Source of the DNA: an uncultured Clostridia bacterium
GTDB lineage: Bacteria > Bacillota > Clostridia > Oscillospirales > Ruminococcaceae
Length of the DNA: 9,685 nucleotides
Reading direction: 5' to 3'
Assembly (NCBI GenBank): GCA_947381875.1
Contig: CANCXY010000124.1
Coordinates: forward strand, 1 to 9,685
Positions 1 through 5,702 of this stretch are shown here, in pieces. Under the pieces are notes generated by a model. The model made no database searches. It had not been told where the DNA came from and saw only the letters and a program-made list of their open reading frames with translations. The translations under genes and the position numbers were made by a program. Each line of letters begins with the position of its first letter. Position 1 is the stretch's first letter.

Positions 1-6
1 CGGAGT

Positions 7-53
7 CCAGAGGCAGAGCCTCTGGCAGGATTCCAAAGGGCAGCGCCCTTTGG
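7..53. repeat. Two adjacent GC-rich hairpins downstream of the GGDEF gene
   Basis: Two perfect inverted repeats lie side by side. The first pairs CCAGAGGC (7-14) with GCCTCTGG (18-25) around the loop AGA. The second pairs CCAAAGGGC (33-41) with GCCCTTTGG (45-53) around AGC. They sit just past the stop codon of the minus-strand gene ending at 67, so they may act in its 3' end formation or mRNA stability. Neither is followed by a T-run on either strand, so they are not typical intrinsic terminators. They may be dispersed intergenic palindromes. Confidence 0.6.
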
Positions 54-66
54 CCCGGGCGGAGCC

Positions 67-996
67 CTAAATCGTTTCCTCCCCCACGGGCGCAATATCG
101 GCGCGCAGTACGACGCGGGCGGGCAGGCGGGCGGTGAAACGGGCGGTGATGCGCGCCGCGATGACGCCCATGCTGGCCGCCTGCGCGCCTAAGATGAGTA
201 CTACATATTGGCATTCGCTGGTGCGGGTGTATACGTCGCTGGCACGCAGGCTCAGGCGGATGTCCTCGCGAAGCTGCTCCATCAGCGCCGCGCGGCCTTC
301 CAGCGGAATGAAGCCGCCGTTTTCGTCCGTCAGGGTCAGCAGAAGCAGGTGCGCGGGTTCGGGTACGCGCCGCAGACGGCGCTCGACAAAATGACAGATG
401 AGGCTGAATTCATCCGGCTTTACGCACATGGCGCCGCGCGGCGCGTTTTTTTCACGCAGGCCGCTGTGCAGACGTGCCAGGTCAGTGTCCACGCTCCCCG
501 CTTCAGATGGGGGATGATCGGCCCGGCGCGGGGCGCGCGACCCCTTGTTTTCGTCCAGCAGGCGCAGGGCACGCTCCCACAGCTCTGTGAACGGCTCCGC
601 CCCGTGCCGCTCGGTGATGCCCGTGGAAAACGTGACGTTCCCATATGCCTGCCCGCCGTGCCCTATGCACCCTTCCACCTGCGCCGCGCGGGCATGCAGC
701 GCGCCGCAGGTGCCTTCGGGCGCGAACACGGCGAAGCTGCCGCCGGAGACGCGCCCCAGGATATCCTCAGGGGCGCTCAGGGCGCACAAGGCCCGCGCCG
801 CCTCCTTCAAAAGCGCGTCCCCCTGCGCGTGGCCGCAGCGCAGGTTGACACGGCGCAGGGAATCTACATCTAATACCGCCAGCGCGCCGCCCTGCGGCGG
901 CAGGGCCTGCGCCGCCGTGAGGAAAGCGGCGCGCGTATACAGCCCCGTCAGCGCGTCGCGCGGTGCGTTCGCGGGGCATTTTGTTCCATTTGCCAT
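67..996 (-). CDS. Degenerate GGDEF-domain protein, probably with a second, more divergent GGDEF-like domain
   Basis: The product is 309 residues with no visible membrane segment or signal peptide. Residues 14-22 (DALTGLYTR) open a GGDEF domain, followed by the LDVDSLRRVN segment (42-51, Asp43/Asp45 retained) and GHAQGD (55-60). The catalytic loop reads SGGSF (84-88) instead of GGDEF, so the acidic metal-binding pair is lost; no RxxD inhibitory site precedes it. Residues about 215-295 repeat the general pattern (an LRASDVYTR segment, then TSECQY where GGDEF would be), suggesting a second, more decayed copy. By knowledge of the family, cyclic-di-GMP synthesis is unlikely; a nucleotide-binding, scaffolding or regulatory role is inferred. 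The start at 996 is chosen because GGAGAG lies 8-9 bases upstream; an in-frame ATG at 1050 lacks such a site and would add 18 unconserved-looking residues. Confidence 0.8.
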   Translation of the reverse strand: MANGTKCPANAPRDALTGLYTRAAFLTAAQALPPQGGALAVLDVDSLRRVNLRCGHAQGDALLKEAARALCALSAPEDILGRVSGGSFAVFAPEGTCGALHARAAQVEGCIGHGGQAYGNVTFSTGITERHGAEPFTELWERALRLLDENKGSRAPRRADHPPSEAGSVDTDLARLHSGLREKNAPRGAMCVKPDEFSLICHFVERRLRRVPEPAHLLLLTLTDENGGFIPLEGRAALMEQLREDIRLSLRASDVYTRTSECQYVVLILGAQAASMGVIAARITARFTARLPARVVLRADIAPVGEETI

Positions 997-1032
997 TTTG
1001 ACTTCTCTCCATGCAAGGGGTGATTTTCTTCC

Positions 1033-1061
1033 ATTGTACCGCAAAAGCAAAATTTCGTCCA
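1033..1061 (-). promoter_or_regulatory. Candidate promoter of the degenerate GGDEF gene
   Basis: On the minus strand TGGACG (complement of 1056-1061) and TACAAT (complement of 1033-1038) are separated by 17 bases, placing transcription start near 1026 and leaving a ~30-base leader that carries the GGAGAG ribosome binding site. The -35 box matches four of six consensus positions. It is divergent from, and only ~19 bases away from, the tRNA promoter. Confidence 0.5.
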
Positions 1062-1079
1062 GAACTTTTTCAAAAAGAC

Positions 1080-1107
1080 TTGACGAATCGCAAAAAAACG
1101 GTATAAT
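1080..1107 (+). promoter_or_regulatory. Strong sigma-A promoter for the tRNA gene
   Basis: TTGACG (1080-1085) and a perfect TATAAT (1102-1107) are separated by 16 bases. Initiation would fall near 1114, about 40 bases before the tRNA. The near-consensus boxes fit a stable-RNA promoter. Confidence 0.8.
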
Positions 1108-1154
1108 AGAGGGTAGACACGGTAAGGTGTGCTTTGCGCCGCCTTTGTGTAAGT

Positions 1155-1230
1155 GCTACTGTGGCTCAGTCGGTAGAGCAGCTCACTCGTAATGAGCAGG
1201 TCGTCCGTTCGAATCGGATCAGTAGCTCCA
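1155..1230 (+). tRNA. tRNA-Thr, anticodon CGU
   Basis: The 76-base gene folds into a full cloverleaf. The acceptor stem GCTACTG (1155-1161) pairs with CAGTAGC, followed by T and an encoded CCA (1228-1230). The D stem is GCTC/GAGC. The anticodon stem is GCTCA/TGAGC with loop CTCGTAA, giving anticodon CGT at 1188-1190, which reads ACG. The T arm has TTCGAAT in the loop and a terminal G-T wobble pair. It is a single-tRNA transcription unit, with its own promoter upstream and an intrinsic terminator three bases downstream. I saw no second copy of the tRNA 3' end nearby that would mark an integrated element. Confidence 0.95.
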
Positions 1231-1232
1231 GA

Positions 1233-1270
1233 AGGCATCGGGATTTGTGCGTATTCCCGGTGCCTTTTTC
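1233..1270 (+). terminator. Rho-independent terminator of the tRNA gene
   Basis: AGGCATCGGGA (1233-1243) pairs with TCCCGGTGCCT (1255-1265) as an 11-base stem with one T-G pair and an 11-base loop, followed directly by TTTT. It lies three bases after the CCA end. Confidence 0.9.
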
Positions 1271-1319
1271 GCATCCAAAAATGGGAGCCCATATTTTGAA
1301 ACTGAGGAGTTGATCTTAA

Positions 1320-1919
1320 ATGCCGCACACACGCAAACCCTATATGATCGGCATCTCCGGCGGGACAGCCAGCGGAAAATCCACCCTTGCCAGCCGTTTG
1401 GCGGATTCCCTTTCAGGCTTACGGCTGAAACTGTTCCATATGGACGACTATTTCAAACCGGAGAGCGTCCGCCCGAAAACCGTCTCCCCCGTCAGCGGGA
1501 AAGTCTACTTTGACGATAACGGCCCTGAGACGATCTATCACGAGCGGCTGCGCGGCGACCTGGCCGCGGCGGCCGGTTCGGGCGAATATGATGTGATCCT
1601 GATAGAAGGGCTTTTTGCTCTCTGGTATGATTGGCTTTACGCACAGCTTGACCTGAAGCTCTTTGTCGATTGCCAGGCAGATGAACGCGCCGTCCGCCGC
1701 CTGCGCCGGAATATGACGCAGATGGGGATGGATTTTGAGGAGATCGCAGAATTTTATCTGGATATGGTACGCTATCAGCATGAACAGTATGTCGAACCAA
1801 CCAAATGGCGCGCGGATATCATCCTCAACGGCGCATATCCCTCTGACACCGCTATACAAATGCTGTCCGCTTTTATTCAGGAAAAGGGAATACCAGGCAA
1901 AAATGAATCGGCAGGATGA
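1320..1919 (+). CDS. Uridine-kinase-like P-loop kinase (NK/phosphoribulokinase-uridine kinase family)
   Basis: The product is a soluble protein of 199 residues, close to the ~200-210 usual for bacterial uridine kinases. The Walker A loop GGTASGKS spans residues 14-21. The FHMDDYFKP motif (39-47) corresponds to the substrate-side D-D-x-Y/F segment of uridine kinases. YDVILIEGLFAL (90-101) is the Walker-B-like strand with Glu96. DERAVRRLRRN (121-131) resembles the arginine-rich lid. The likely reaction is ATP-dependent phosphorylation of uridine/cytidine or a related small molecule in the cytoplasm. The sequence differs enough from classical Udk that the substrate is not certain, so no symbol is given. 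The start follows GAGGAG by 10 bases. No clear promoter is visible between the tRNA terminator and the gene; transcription may come from tRNA readthrough or a weak promoter. Confidence 0.85.
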   Translation: MPHTRKPYMIGISGGTASGKSTLASRLADSLSGLRLKLFHMDDYFKPESVRPKTVSPVSGKVYFDDNGPETIYHERLRGDLAAAAGSGEYDVILIEGLFALWYDWLYAQLDLKLFVDCQADERAVRRLRRNMTQMGMDFEEIAEFYLDMVRYQHEQYVEPTKWRADIILNGAYPSDTAIQMLSAFIQEKGIPGKNESAG

Positions 1920-1967
1920 ACCTTCTCCCATGTTTGCGCTGGACAATCCCGATTTTTCACATCATAG

Positions 1968-1996
1968 TTGACTTTTTTCGGCAGTGTTTATATAGT
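1968..1996 (+). promoter_or_regulatory. Near-consensus promoter in AT-rich region
   Basis: TTGACT (1968-1973) and TATAGT (1991-1996) have the ideal 17-base spacing. It points into the short ORF at 2076 and the decayed Rpn-type remnant. The leader would be about 73 bases. Confidence 0.65.
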
Positions 1997-2075
1997 ATAC
2001 TTTATAAACATAACCGGTTTTTCAGCACTACACGGAAAGCTATAAATATTGATACAATGCGCGAGGAGGCAATTT

Positions 2076-2228
2076 ATGGCAATCGTAAGCTACAAACAGG
2101 CCATCAAGCAGGCCCCCGCCCATCCTCCGCGTCCCGGCCATCGCGTTCCTGTACCTCTTAGGCAAGGCGGAAGCGGACGGGGACGCGGGGAAATTATAAC
2201 GGCATGTCTCCCTGCCTTTCTAATATGA
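2076..2228 (+). pseudogene. Short, probably frameshifted ORF of unknown function
   Basis: A strong ribosome binding site (AGGAGG, 2064-2069, six bases from the ATG) and the upstream promoter indicate that a real gene starts here. The frame reads MAIVSYKQAIKQAPA and then about 35 low-complexity Pro/Arg/Gly residues before a stop at 2226-2228. Losing one C from the C-rich run near 2111-2120 would instead join the start to ILRVPAIAFLYLLGKAEAD and a stop near 2190, giving a ~40-residue protein with a hydrophobic stretch. That alternative looks more protein-like, so a one-base indel, genuine or from sequencing, is suspected. I do not recognise the family; it may be the leading fragment of a longer decayed gene. 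Confidence 0.4.
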
Positions 2229-2481
2229 CAGATAAGGTAAACAAGGTCATTGAATCGACGGAGGTGTTACAAGTGGCCGGAGAACTTTTAATGAATATCA
2301 GCACAAACGAAAATGAGAGGGCACGTTATCGCAGCCGGAAAAAGTACGAGATGGATTTGCGGTCGAATCTATCCGCAATATTATGGATAGTTTGAATATA
2401 TCCGTTGACCAGGCAATGACTTTGCTGAAGGTTCCCGAAGCGACACGTCCTAAATACAAAGAGATATTCCAGCCGCAATAA
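2204..2481 (+). pseudogene. Truncated, frameshifted remnant of an Rpn-type PD-(D/E)XK nuclease/transposase
   Basis: The first frame (open from 2204, with an ATG at 2225) encodes a segment with TEVLQVAGELLMNIST, then NENERARYRSRKKYEMD, and stops at 2393-2395. From about 2341 the meaning moves to another frame encoding SIRNIMDSLNISVDQAMTLL followed by KVPEATRPKYKEIFQPQ and a TAA at 2479-2481. Together these resemble the C-terminal third of Rpn-family recombination-promoting nuclease/putative transposases, where a charged helix precedes a short 'SLnIS.DQAM..LkiP' tail. The N-terminal nuclease domain is missing, the repetitive Glu/Gly linker normal between the two halves appears deleted at the frameshift, and no ribosome binding site precedes the first ATG. 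The copy is therefore judged non-functional. The family call rests on recalled similarity only. Confidence 0.65.
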
Positions 2482-2509
2482 CCCAAATCCTATGGTATCC
2501 CAAAGTGGC

Positions 2510-2549
2510 AAAAGCCGTTTCAGCCTTTTCAGGCTGGAACGGCTTTTTT
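2510..2549 (+). terminator. Strong rho-independent terminator
   Basis: AAAAGCCGTTTCAGCC (2510-2525) pairs with GGCTGGAACGGCTTTT (2532-2547) as a 16-base stem with one T-G wobble and loop TTTTCA, ending in a run of six T. The A-run on the 5' side would let it work in both directions. It closes the decayed 1968-2481 unit. Confidence 0.9.
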
Positions 2550-2575
2550 GTGTATAAAAAGGATGCGTATATCCC

Positions 2576-2601
2576 GAAAAGCTACCAAACAGTAGCTTTT
2601 C
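2576..2601. repeat. 10-bp perfect inverted repeat upstream of the RHH gene
   Basis: GAAAAGCTAC (2576-2585) and GTAGCTTTTC (2592-2601) are perfect inverted repeats around CAAACA. The right arm overlaps the -35 box of the candidate promoter at 2598, so it could be an operator for a dimeric regulator or a weak terminator, since the arm contains four T. Confidence 0.5.
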
Positions 2602-2627
2602 CATATATATCATGCCAATATATGATA
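2598..2627 (+). promoter_or_regulatory. Candidate promoter and operator of the RHH gene
   Basis: TTTCCA (2598-2603) and TATGAT (2621-2626) are 17 bases apart. Overlapping this spacer and the -10 box is the inverted repeat TATCAT (2608-2613) / ATGATA (2622-2627). Ribbon-helix-helix proteins commonly repress their own promoters through such short palindromes, so autoregulation is a reasonable inference. Confidence 0.45.
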
Positions 2628-2666
2628 GAATGGTTAATAAAACACATAAAAAAGGAGTGCATATTT

Positions 2667-2843
2667 ATGGCAATAAAAAGTGTCTCTTTCCGAATGGATG
2701 AAACCATGCTGGACAAGCTGCATGTCGTGGCAAATTACGAAGGGCGTTCCGTCAATAGCCAGGTAGTGATTTGGGTTCGGAACCATATAAAAGCCTTTGA
2801 GGCCAAACATGGGGAAATTTTTGAGAAGCAGGCGAAGGCGTAA
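2667..2843 (+). CDS. Small ribbon-helix-helix (Arc/CopG-like) DNA-binding protein
   Basis: The product has 58 residues. Residues 3-10 (IKSVSFRM) form the expected beta strand with alternating polar side chains for the DNA groove. DETMLDKLHVVANYEG (11-26) is helix A, and RSVNSQVVIWVRNHIKAFE (27-45) starts with the turn and helix B; an EAKHGEIFEKQAKA tail follows. This is the usual layout and length of Arc-like regulators. The start is set by AAGGAG nine bases upstream. No toxin or other partner gene adjoins it: the next gene, blaI, is ~200 bases away under its own promoter, so it is an orphan regulator rather than an evident antitoxin. The region around it is AT-richer than the flanking genes, which is compatible with mobile-element origin. 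Its targets are unknown. Confidence 0.8.
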   Translation: MAIKSVSFRMDETMLDKLHVVANYEGRSVNSQVVIWVRNHIKAFEAKHGEIFEKQAKA

Positions 2844-2980
2844 GAGACAGAGCATATACACTGGAAAGGGCCGCTGTATGAGAGAATCCTATATAGCAGC
2901 TTGACTTCCTCGCTTTCTTCCGTAGAAATCAATTTCGCTTCATATGACTAAAAAATTGCCCTTCTGTCTCAAATTCCCTC

Positions 2981-3034
2981 TTGACAGATGTACTCTAATG
3001 TGTTAGACTAATCACAAGCTCTAACGCATTAGAG
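2981..3034 (+). promoter_or_regulatory. blaI-type promoter with two BlaI operators
   Basis: A consensus TTGACA (2981-2986) and TAGACT (3004-3009) are separated by 17 bases. Two copies of one palindrome lie here. CTCTAATGTGTTAGAC (2993-3008) covers the spacer and -10 box, with one arm mismatch. CTCTAACGCATTAGAG (3019-3034) is perfect and lies over the early leader. They are 26 bases apart start to start. Binding at both would block polymerase access and escape, as expected for autorepression of a blaI operon. Confidence 0.85.
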
Positions 3035-3047
3035 AAAGGAGACGCCT

Positions 3048-3419
3048 ATGGAAACACCGAAGATTTTCGAGAGCGAGTACCGCTTCTGCCTCATCCTGTG
3101 GGAGCATGAGCCGGTGCGCAGCAGCGAGCTGGTCCGCCTGTGCGCCCAACAGCTTGGCTGGAAACCCACCACTACTTACACCGTAATCAAACGCCTCTCC
3201 GAACGCGGGGTTCTGAAAAATGAGCAGTCCGTCGTATCCTCGCTTGTCAGCAAGGACGCCGTGCAGGCGGCGGAGATTGACGCGCTGGTGGAAAATACGT
3301 TTGAAGGGTCGCTGCCCGCGTTTATCGCGGCATTCACAAAGCACCAGAAGCTCTCCGCCGACGAGGCCGGGGAGATACAGCGGATGATCGACCGATTCCG
3401 CAAGGAGGGAACACCATGA
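3048..3419 (+). CDS. blaI: BlaI/MecI-family winged-helix repressor
   Basis: The product is 123 residues, a typical BlaI/MecI length. Residues about 5-75 form the winged-helix domain: ESEYRFCLILWEHEPVRSSE, then the recognition-helix segment GWKPTTTYTVIKRLSERGVL (37-56), typical of the family, and a short wing. The C-terminal part, with ENTFEGSLPAFIAAF (82-96) and a final amphipathic helix, is the dimerisation arm that is cleaved on induction in the characterised relatives. It should repress its own operon through the paired CTCTAA-N4-TTAGA sites. The start follows AAGGAG by six bases. Its TGA overlaps the ATG of the receptor gene (ATGA, 3416-3419), indicating translational coupling. The family is certain; the stimulus and the full regulon are not. 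Confidence 0.93.
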   Translation: METPKIFESEYRFCLILWEHEPVRSSELVRLCAQQLGWKPTTTYTVIKRLSERGVLKNEQSVVSSLVSKDAVQAAEIDALVENTFEGSLPAFIAAFTKHQKLSADEAGEIQRMIDRFRKEGTP

Positions 3420-5362
3420 CCGCGCTGTTTTTGAAACTGTTCAACCAAAGCGTCGCCGCAAGCTGGCTGATCCTTGCAGTGCTGTGCCTCCGGCTCCTTT
3501 TAAAAAAAGCACCGAAGCGGTTTTCCGTGCTGCTGTGGGGGCTGGTCGCGGTGCGGGCGCTGTGTCCGTTTTCGCTGCAAAGCGCGTTGAGCCTTTTGCC
3601 TCGTGCGCAGCCCGTAGGACTGGAAATCATGATGAGCCCCGCGCCGCAGATCGAGAGCGGCGTCGCCGCGATCAACAATGTGGTGAACCCTGTGCTTGCC
3701 GGTTCATTCACGCTCTCACCTGTCGCGAGCGCCAACCCGCTGCAAATCTGGCTGCCCATCCTGGCGGCGCTCTGGCTGACGGGCGCGGCGGGCATGGCGC
3801 TGTACGCCGTTTTCAGCTATGCGCGCCTGTGCCGACGCGTGCGCACCGCCGTGCTGCTGCGGGACAACATCTTCTGCACCGAGGCCGCGCCCTCGCCGTT
3901 CCTGTTGGGTATCCTGCGCCCGCGCGTCTACCTGCCGTTCGGCATGGAGGAGCGCGCGCAGGAAGCCGCGCTGGCGCACGAGCAGGCGCATATCTGGCGC
4001 AAAGACCACTGGTGGAAACTGACAGGCTTTGCCGTGCTGTCGCTGCACTGGATGAACCCTCTCATGTGGCTGGCGTATGCGCTGCTGTGCCGCGATATCG
4101 AGCTTGCATGCGATGAATCCGTCATACGCGAAATGGACGGTGCGCACCGGGCGGATTACTCCGAGGCATTACTCGCGTGCAGCGCGCACACGGGGCGGGA
4201 CGCCCGCCCGCTCACGCTCCGGGTCTGCCCGCTGACTTTCAGCGAAGGGGATGTGAAATCGCGCGTAAAAGCAGTGCTGCAATACCATCAGCCCGCTGTC
4301 TGGGTTGTGGCCGCCGCCGTGGCCGCGTGCGCGCTGGCCGCCGTGTGCTTCCTCACCGACCCCGCCTCCGCCGCCGAAACCGACAACGCCTCCGATTCCC
4401 TATCCGCCGGTACGGTGTATGTATCCGACCGGTGCCTGTATATGAGCCCCGCAAGCTCTTTCTCTGCCATTGGCGGCTCTGGATGCAGCTACACCATTGA
4501 AAAGGATTCGTTTGTCATCAATCCGATTACCGGCGCTTCCCCATACCGTGGGGAAATCCATATCCCTGTTTCCCACTGGGGCTGGCAGTCCTTCCCCTTC
4601 ACCGATGAGGAGTGGGAAACGGGCTTCGCTCCCCTCTTTCCCGACAATGTAACGCATATCCGCAGCCAATACAAAGATATTTTGTATCAGCCTCTTAATA
4701 ACAGCTACTTCCTGCTGTCTGTGGACGGCACGCCCTGGCTTGTGGAACTGCGCGGCGGGCTGCACGGGGACATCAAACTGCCTGTCTGGAGCATCTACAG
4801 CCTGACACGGCAGACAGAGGAGAGTACGCTATATACCTATAACATAGAGGAAGCTGCACAGATGGTGGACAGCGTGGAATGGCTGTGCGCCTGGCTGCAA
4901 ACGCAGGATACCATCTCCCGCGCCGACGCCCAGCGGCTGATTGCGGCCATAGATGAAGCAGTACCCAACGAGGGCACAAATACGCTCCTTTGCCATATGG
5001 CCGACGCCGCCGACTGGGAAAACCCCGGCCTGCAAACGCTGTCCCTGCGCCATGATATGATTGCCCCGACGGTTTACCATACAGACGTTTCGTTCGTTTC
5101 CGCCACCGAGGAGCGGTACTGTGCGCTGGAGCATGGGGAAAGCACCTGTACCTACCACAACAGCTTCCTGTGTATCCGCAAGGAATACACGGGCGATGAC
5201 CCCGCTTTCGCTGACTGGTACAGCGAATATATTTTCACCAGGCGCGAGCATGACGGCCCCTGGGTGTTTACCGCCATGAACGGCACCTACAATATAGAGG
5301 GTTCCCTGCCTTTGAAAGAGGCGTTCTATACGGGTTCCTATGCGGGTTTTTCGCCCTCGTGA
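3416..5362 (+). CDS. BlaR1/MecR1-like M56 membrane metallopeptidase with a non-PBP extracellular domain
   Basis: The product is 648 residues. The N-terminal half is a BlaR1-type sensor-transducer with hydrophobic segments at about 14-30, 36-52, 108-134 and 203-224. The zinc motif is HEQAH (188-192) in a context ending HIWRKDHWWK, with a downstream ELACDE (229-234) supplying the likely third ligand. A last membrane helix spans ~293-313 and ends before DPASAAE. In characterised BlaR1/MecR1 the outside domain is a penicillin-binding fold that, once acylated, activates the protease to inactivate the repressor. Here the ~330 exterior residues show no SxxK-type acylation motif and do not look like a PBP; Trp/Tyr-rich segments (for example SHWGWQSFPFTDEEWE) suggest a beta-rich ligand- or surface-sensing domain. 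It is coupled to blaI by ATGA. The signal is unknown, so the symbol blaR1 is withheld. Confidence 0.88.
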   Translation: MTALFLKLFNQSVAASWLILAVLCLRLLLKKAPKRFSVLLWGLVAVRALCPFSLQSALSLLPRAQPVGLEIMMSPAPQIESGVAAINNVVNPVLAGSFTLSPVASANPLQIWLPILAALWLTGAAGMALYAVFSYARLCRRVRTAVLLRDNIFCTEAAPSPFLLGILRPRVYLPFGMEERAQEAALAHEQAHIWRKDHWWKLTGFAVLSLHWMNPLMWLAYALLCRDIELACDESVIREMDGAHRADYSEALLACSAHTGRDARPLTLRVCPLTFSEGDVKSRVKAVLQYHQPAVWVVAAAVAACALAAVCFLTDPASAAETDNASDSLSAGTVYVSDRCLYMSPASSFSAIGGSGCSYTIEKDSFVINPITGASPYRGEIHIPVSHWGWQSFPFTDEEWETGFAPLFPDNVTHIRSQYKDILYQPLNNSYFLLSVDGTPWLVELRGGLHGDIKLPVWSIYSLTRQTEESTLYTYNIEEAAQMVDSVEWLCAWLQTQDTISRADAQRLIAAIDEAVPNEGTNTLLCHMADAADWENPGLQTLSLRHDMIAPTVYHTDVSFVSATEERYCALEHGESTCTYHNSFLCIRKEYTGDDPAFADWYSEYIFTRREHDGPWVFTAMNGTYNIEGSLPLKEAFYTGSYAGFSPS

Positions 5363-5388
5363 CGTTCAGATAGGAGGTATTTGCAAAA

Positions 5389-5625
5389 ATGAAATACAAA
5401 TATTTGGCATATCTTTTTACTGCTTTTGCGTTCCTGCTTTCCCATGTTATGTGCGCCTCTGTCGCCTATAACTACTGCGCCCTTCAGTGGGGCGGCCAAT
5501 ACGCGGGATACGGCGCCCCGGCAAGTACCGCTTTCCTGCTGTGTATCCCGTATGGAGCCGGAATCATTGGATGTATTATTTTGGCATGGCTTTTCAAGAA
5601 AAAATATCAAAAATCTGTATTGTAA
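5389..5625 (+). CDS. Small two-helix membrane protein, third gene of the blaI operon
   Basis: The product is 78 residues with two clear transmembrane helices, about 5-27 and 46-69. Lysines at the N-terminus (KYK) and C-terminus (KKKYQK) place both ends in the cytoplasm and leave a short Gly/Tyr-rich outside loop (QWGGQYAGYGAPAST). AGGAGG (5372-5377) lies 11 bases before the ATG, and the gap from the receptor gene is only 26 bases, so it is read as the last gene of the BlaI-controlled operon. I do not recognise the family. The context suggests a part of the response (membrane protection or transport accessory) or a helper of receptor function, but nothing in the sequence proves either. Confidence 0.7.
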   Translation: MKYKYLAYLFTAFAFLLSHVMCASVAYNYCALQWGGQYAGYGAPASTAFLLCIPYGAGIIGCIILAWLFKKKYQKSVL

Positions 5626-5653
5626 AAGCATTTGAAAACAGGCAGGACTTTTT

Positions 5654-5686
5654 GGAGCCTCCCCGCCCTTCGGGCGGGGAGGCTCC
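5654..5686. repeat. Palindrome, CCCCGCCC family, downstream of the blaI operon
   Basis: A perfect 15-base stem, GGAGCCTCCCCGCCC (5654-5668) with GGGCGGGGAGGCTCC (5672-5686), closed by loop TTC. It sits between convergent genes. The T-run precedes rather than follows the stem on the plus strand, and the minus strand has A's after it, so it is not a textbook terminator, though so stable a stem could still end both transcripts or protect their 3' ends. Confidence 0.8.
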
Positions 5687-5702
5687 GCTAAATGGAAAGC
5701 TG

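Noticed and set aside
208..1192. Long plus-strand ORFs (221 and 215 codons) opposite the GGDEF gene
   Set aside because: They are GC-rich antisense shadows: no ribosome binding sites, Arg/Ala/Pro-rich low-complexity products, and one runs through the tRNA.
1155..1230. tRNA gene as an integration site of a mobile element
   Set aside because: No integrase lies nearby and no duplicate of the tRNA 3' end was seen downstream.
2667..2980. Toxin-antitoxin pair with the RHH protein as antitoxin
   Set aside because: No second ORF with a ribosome binding site follows before the blaI promoter, and the reverse-strand ORF over it is a shadow.
3048..5625. Beta-lactam resistance operon
   Set aside because: No beta-lactamase or PBP gene is present and the receptor lacks a visible penicillin-binding domain, so resistance cannot be claimed.
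5654..5686. Classical rho-independent terminator
   Set aside because: The stem is very strong but no T-run follows on either strand; it fits the dispersed palindrome family better, though it may still affect 3' ends.
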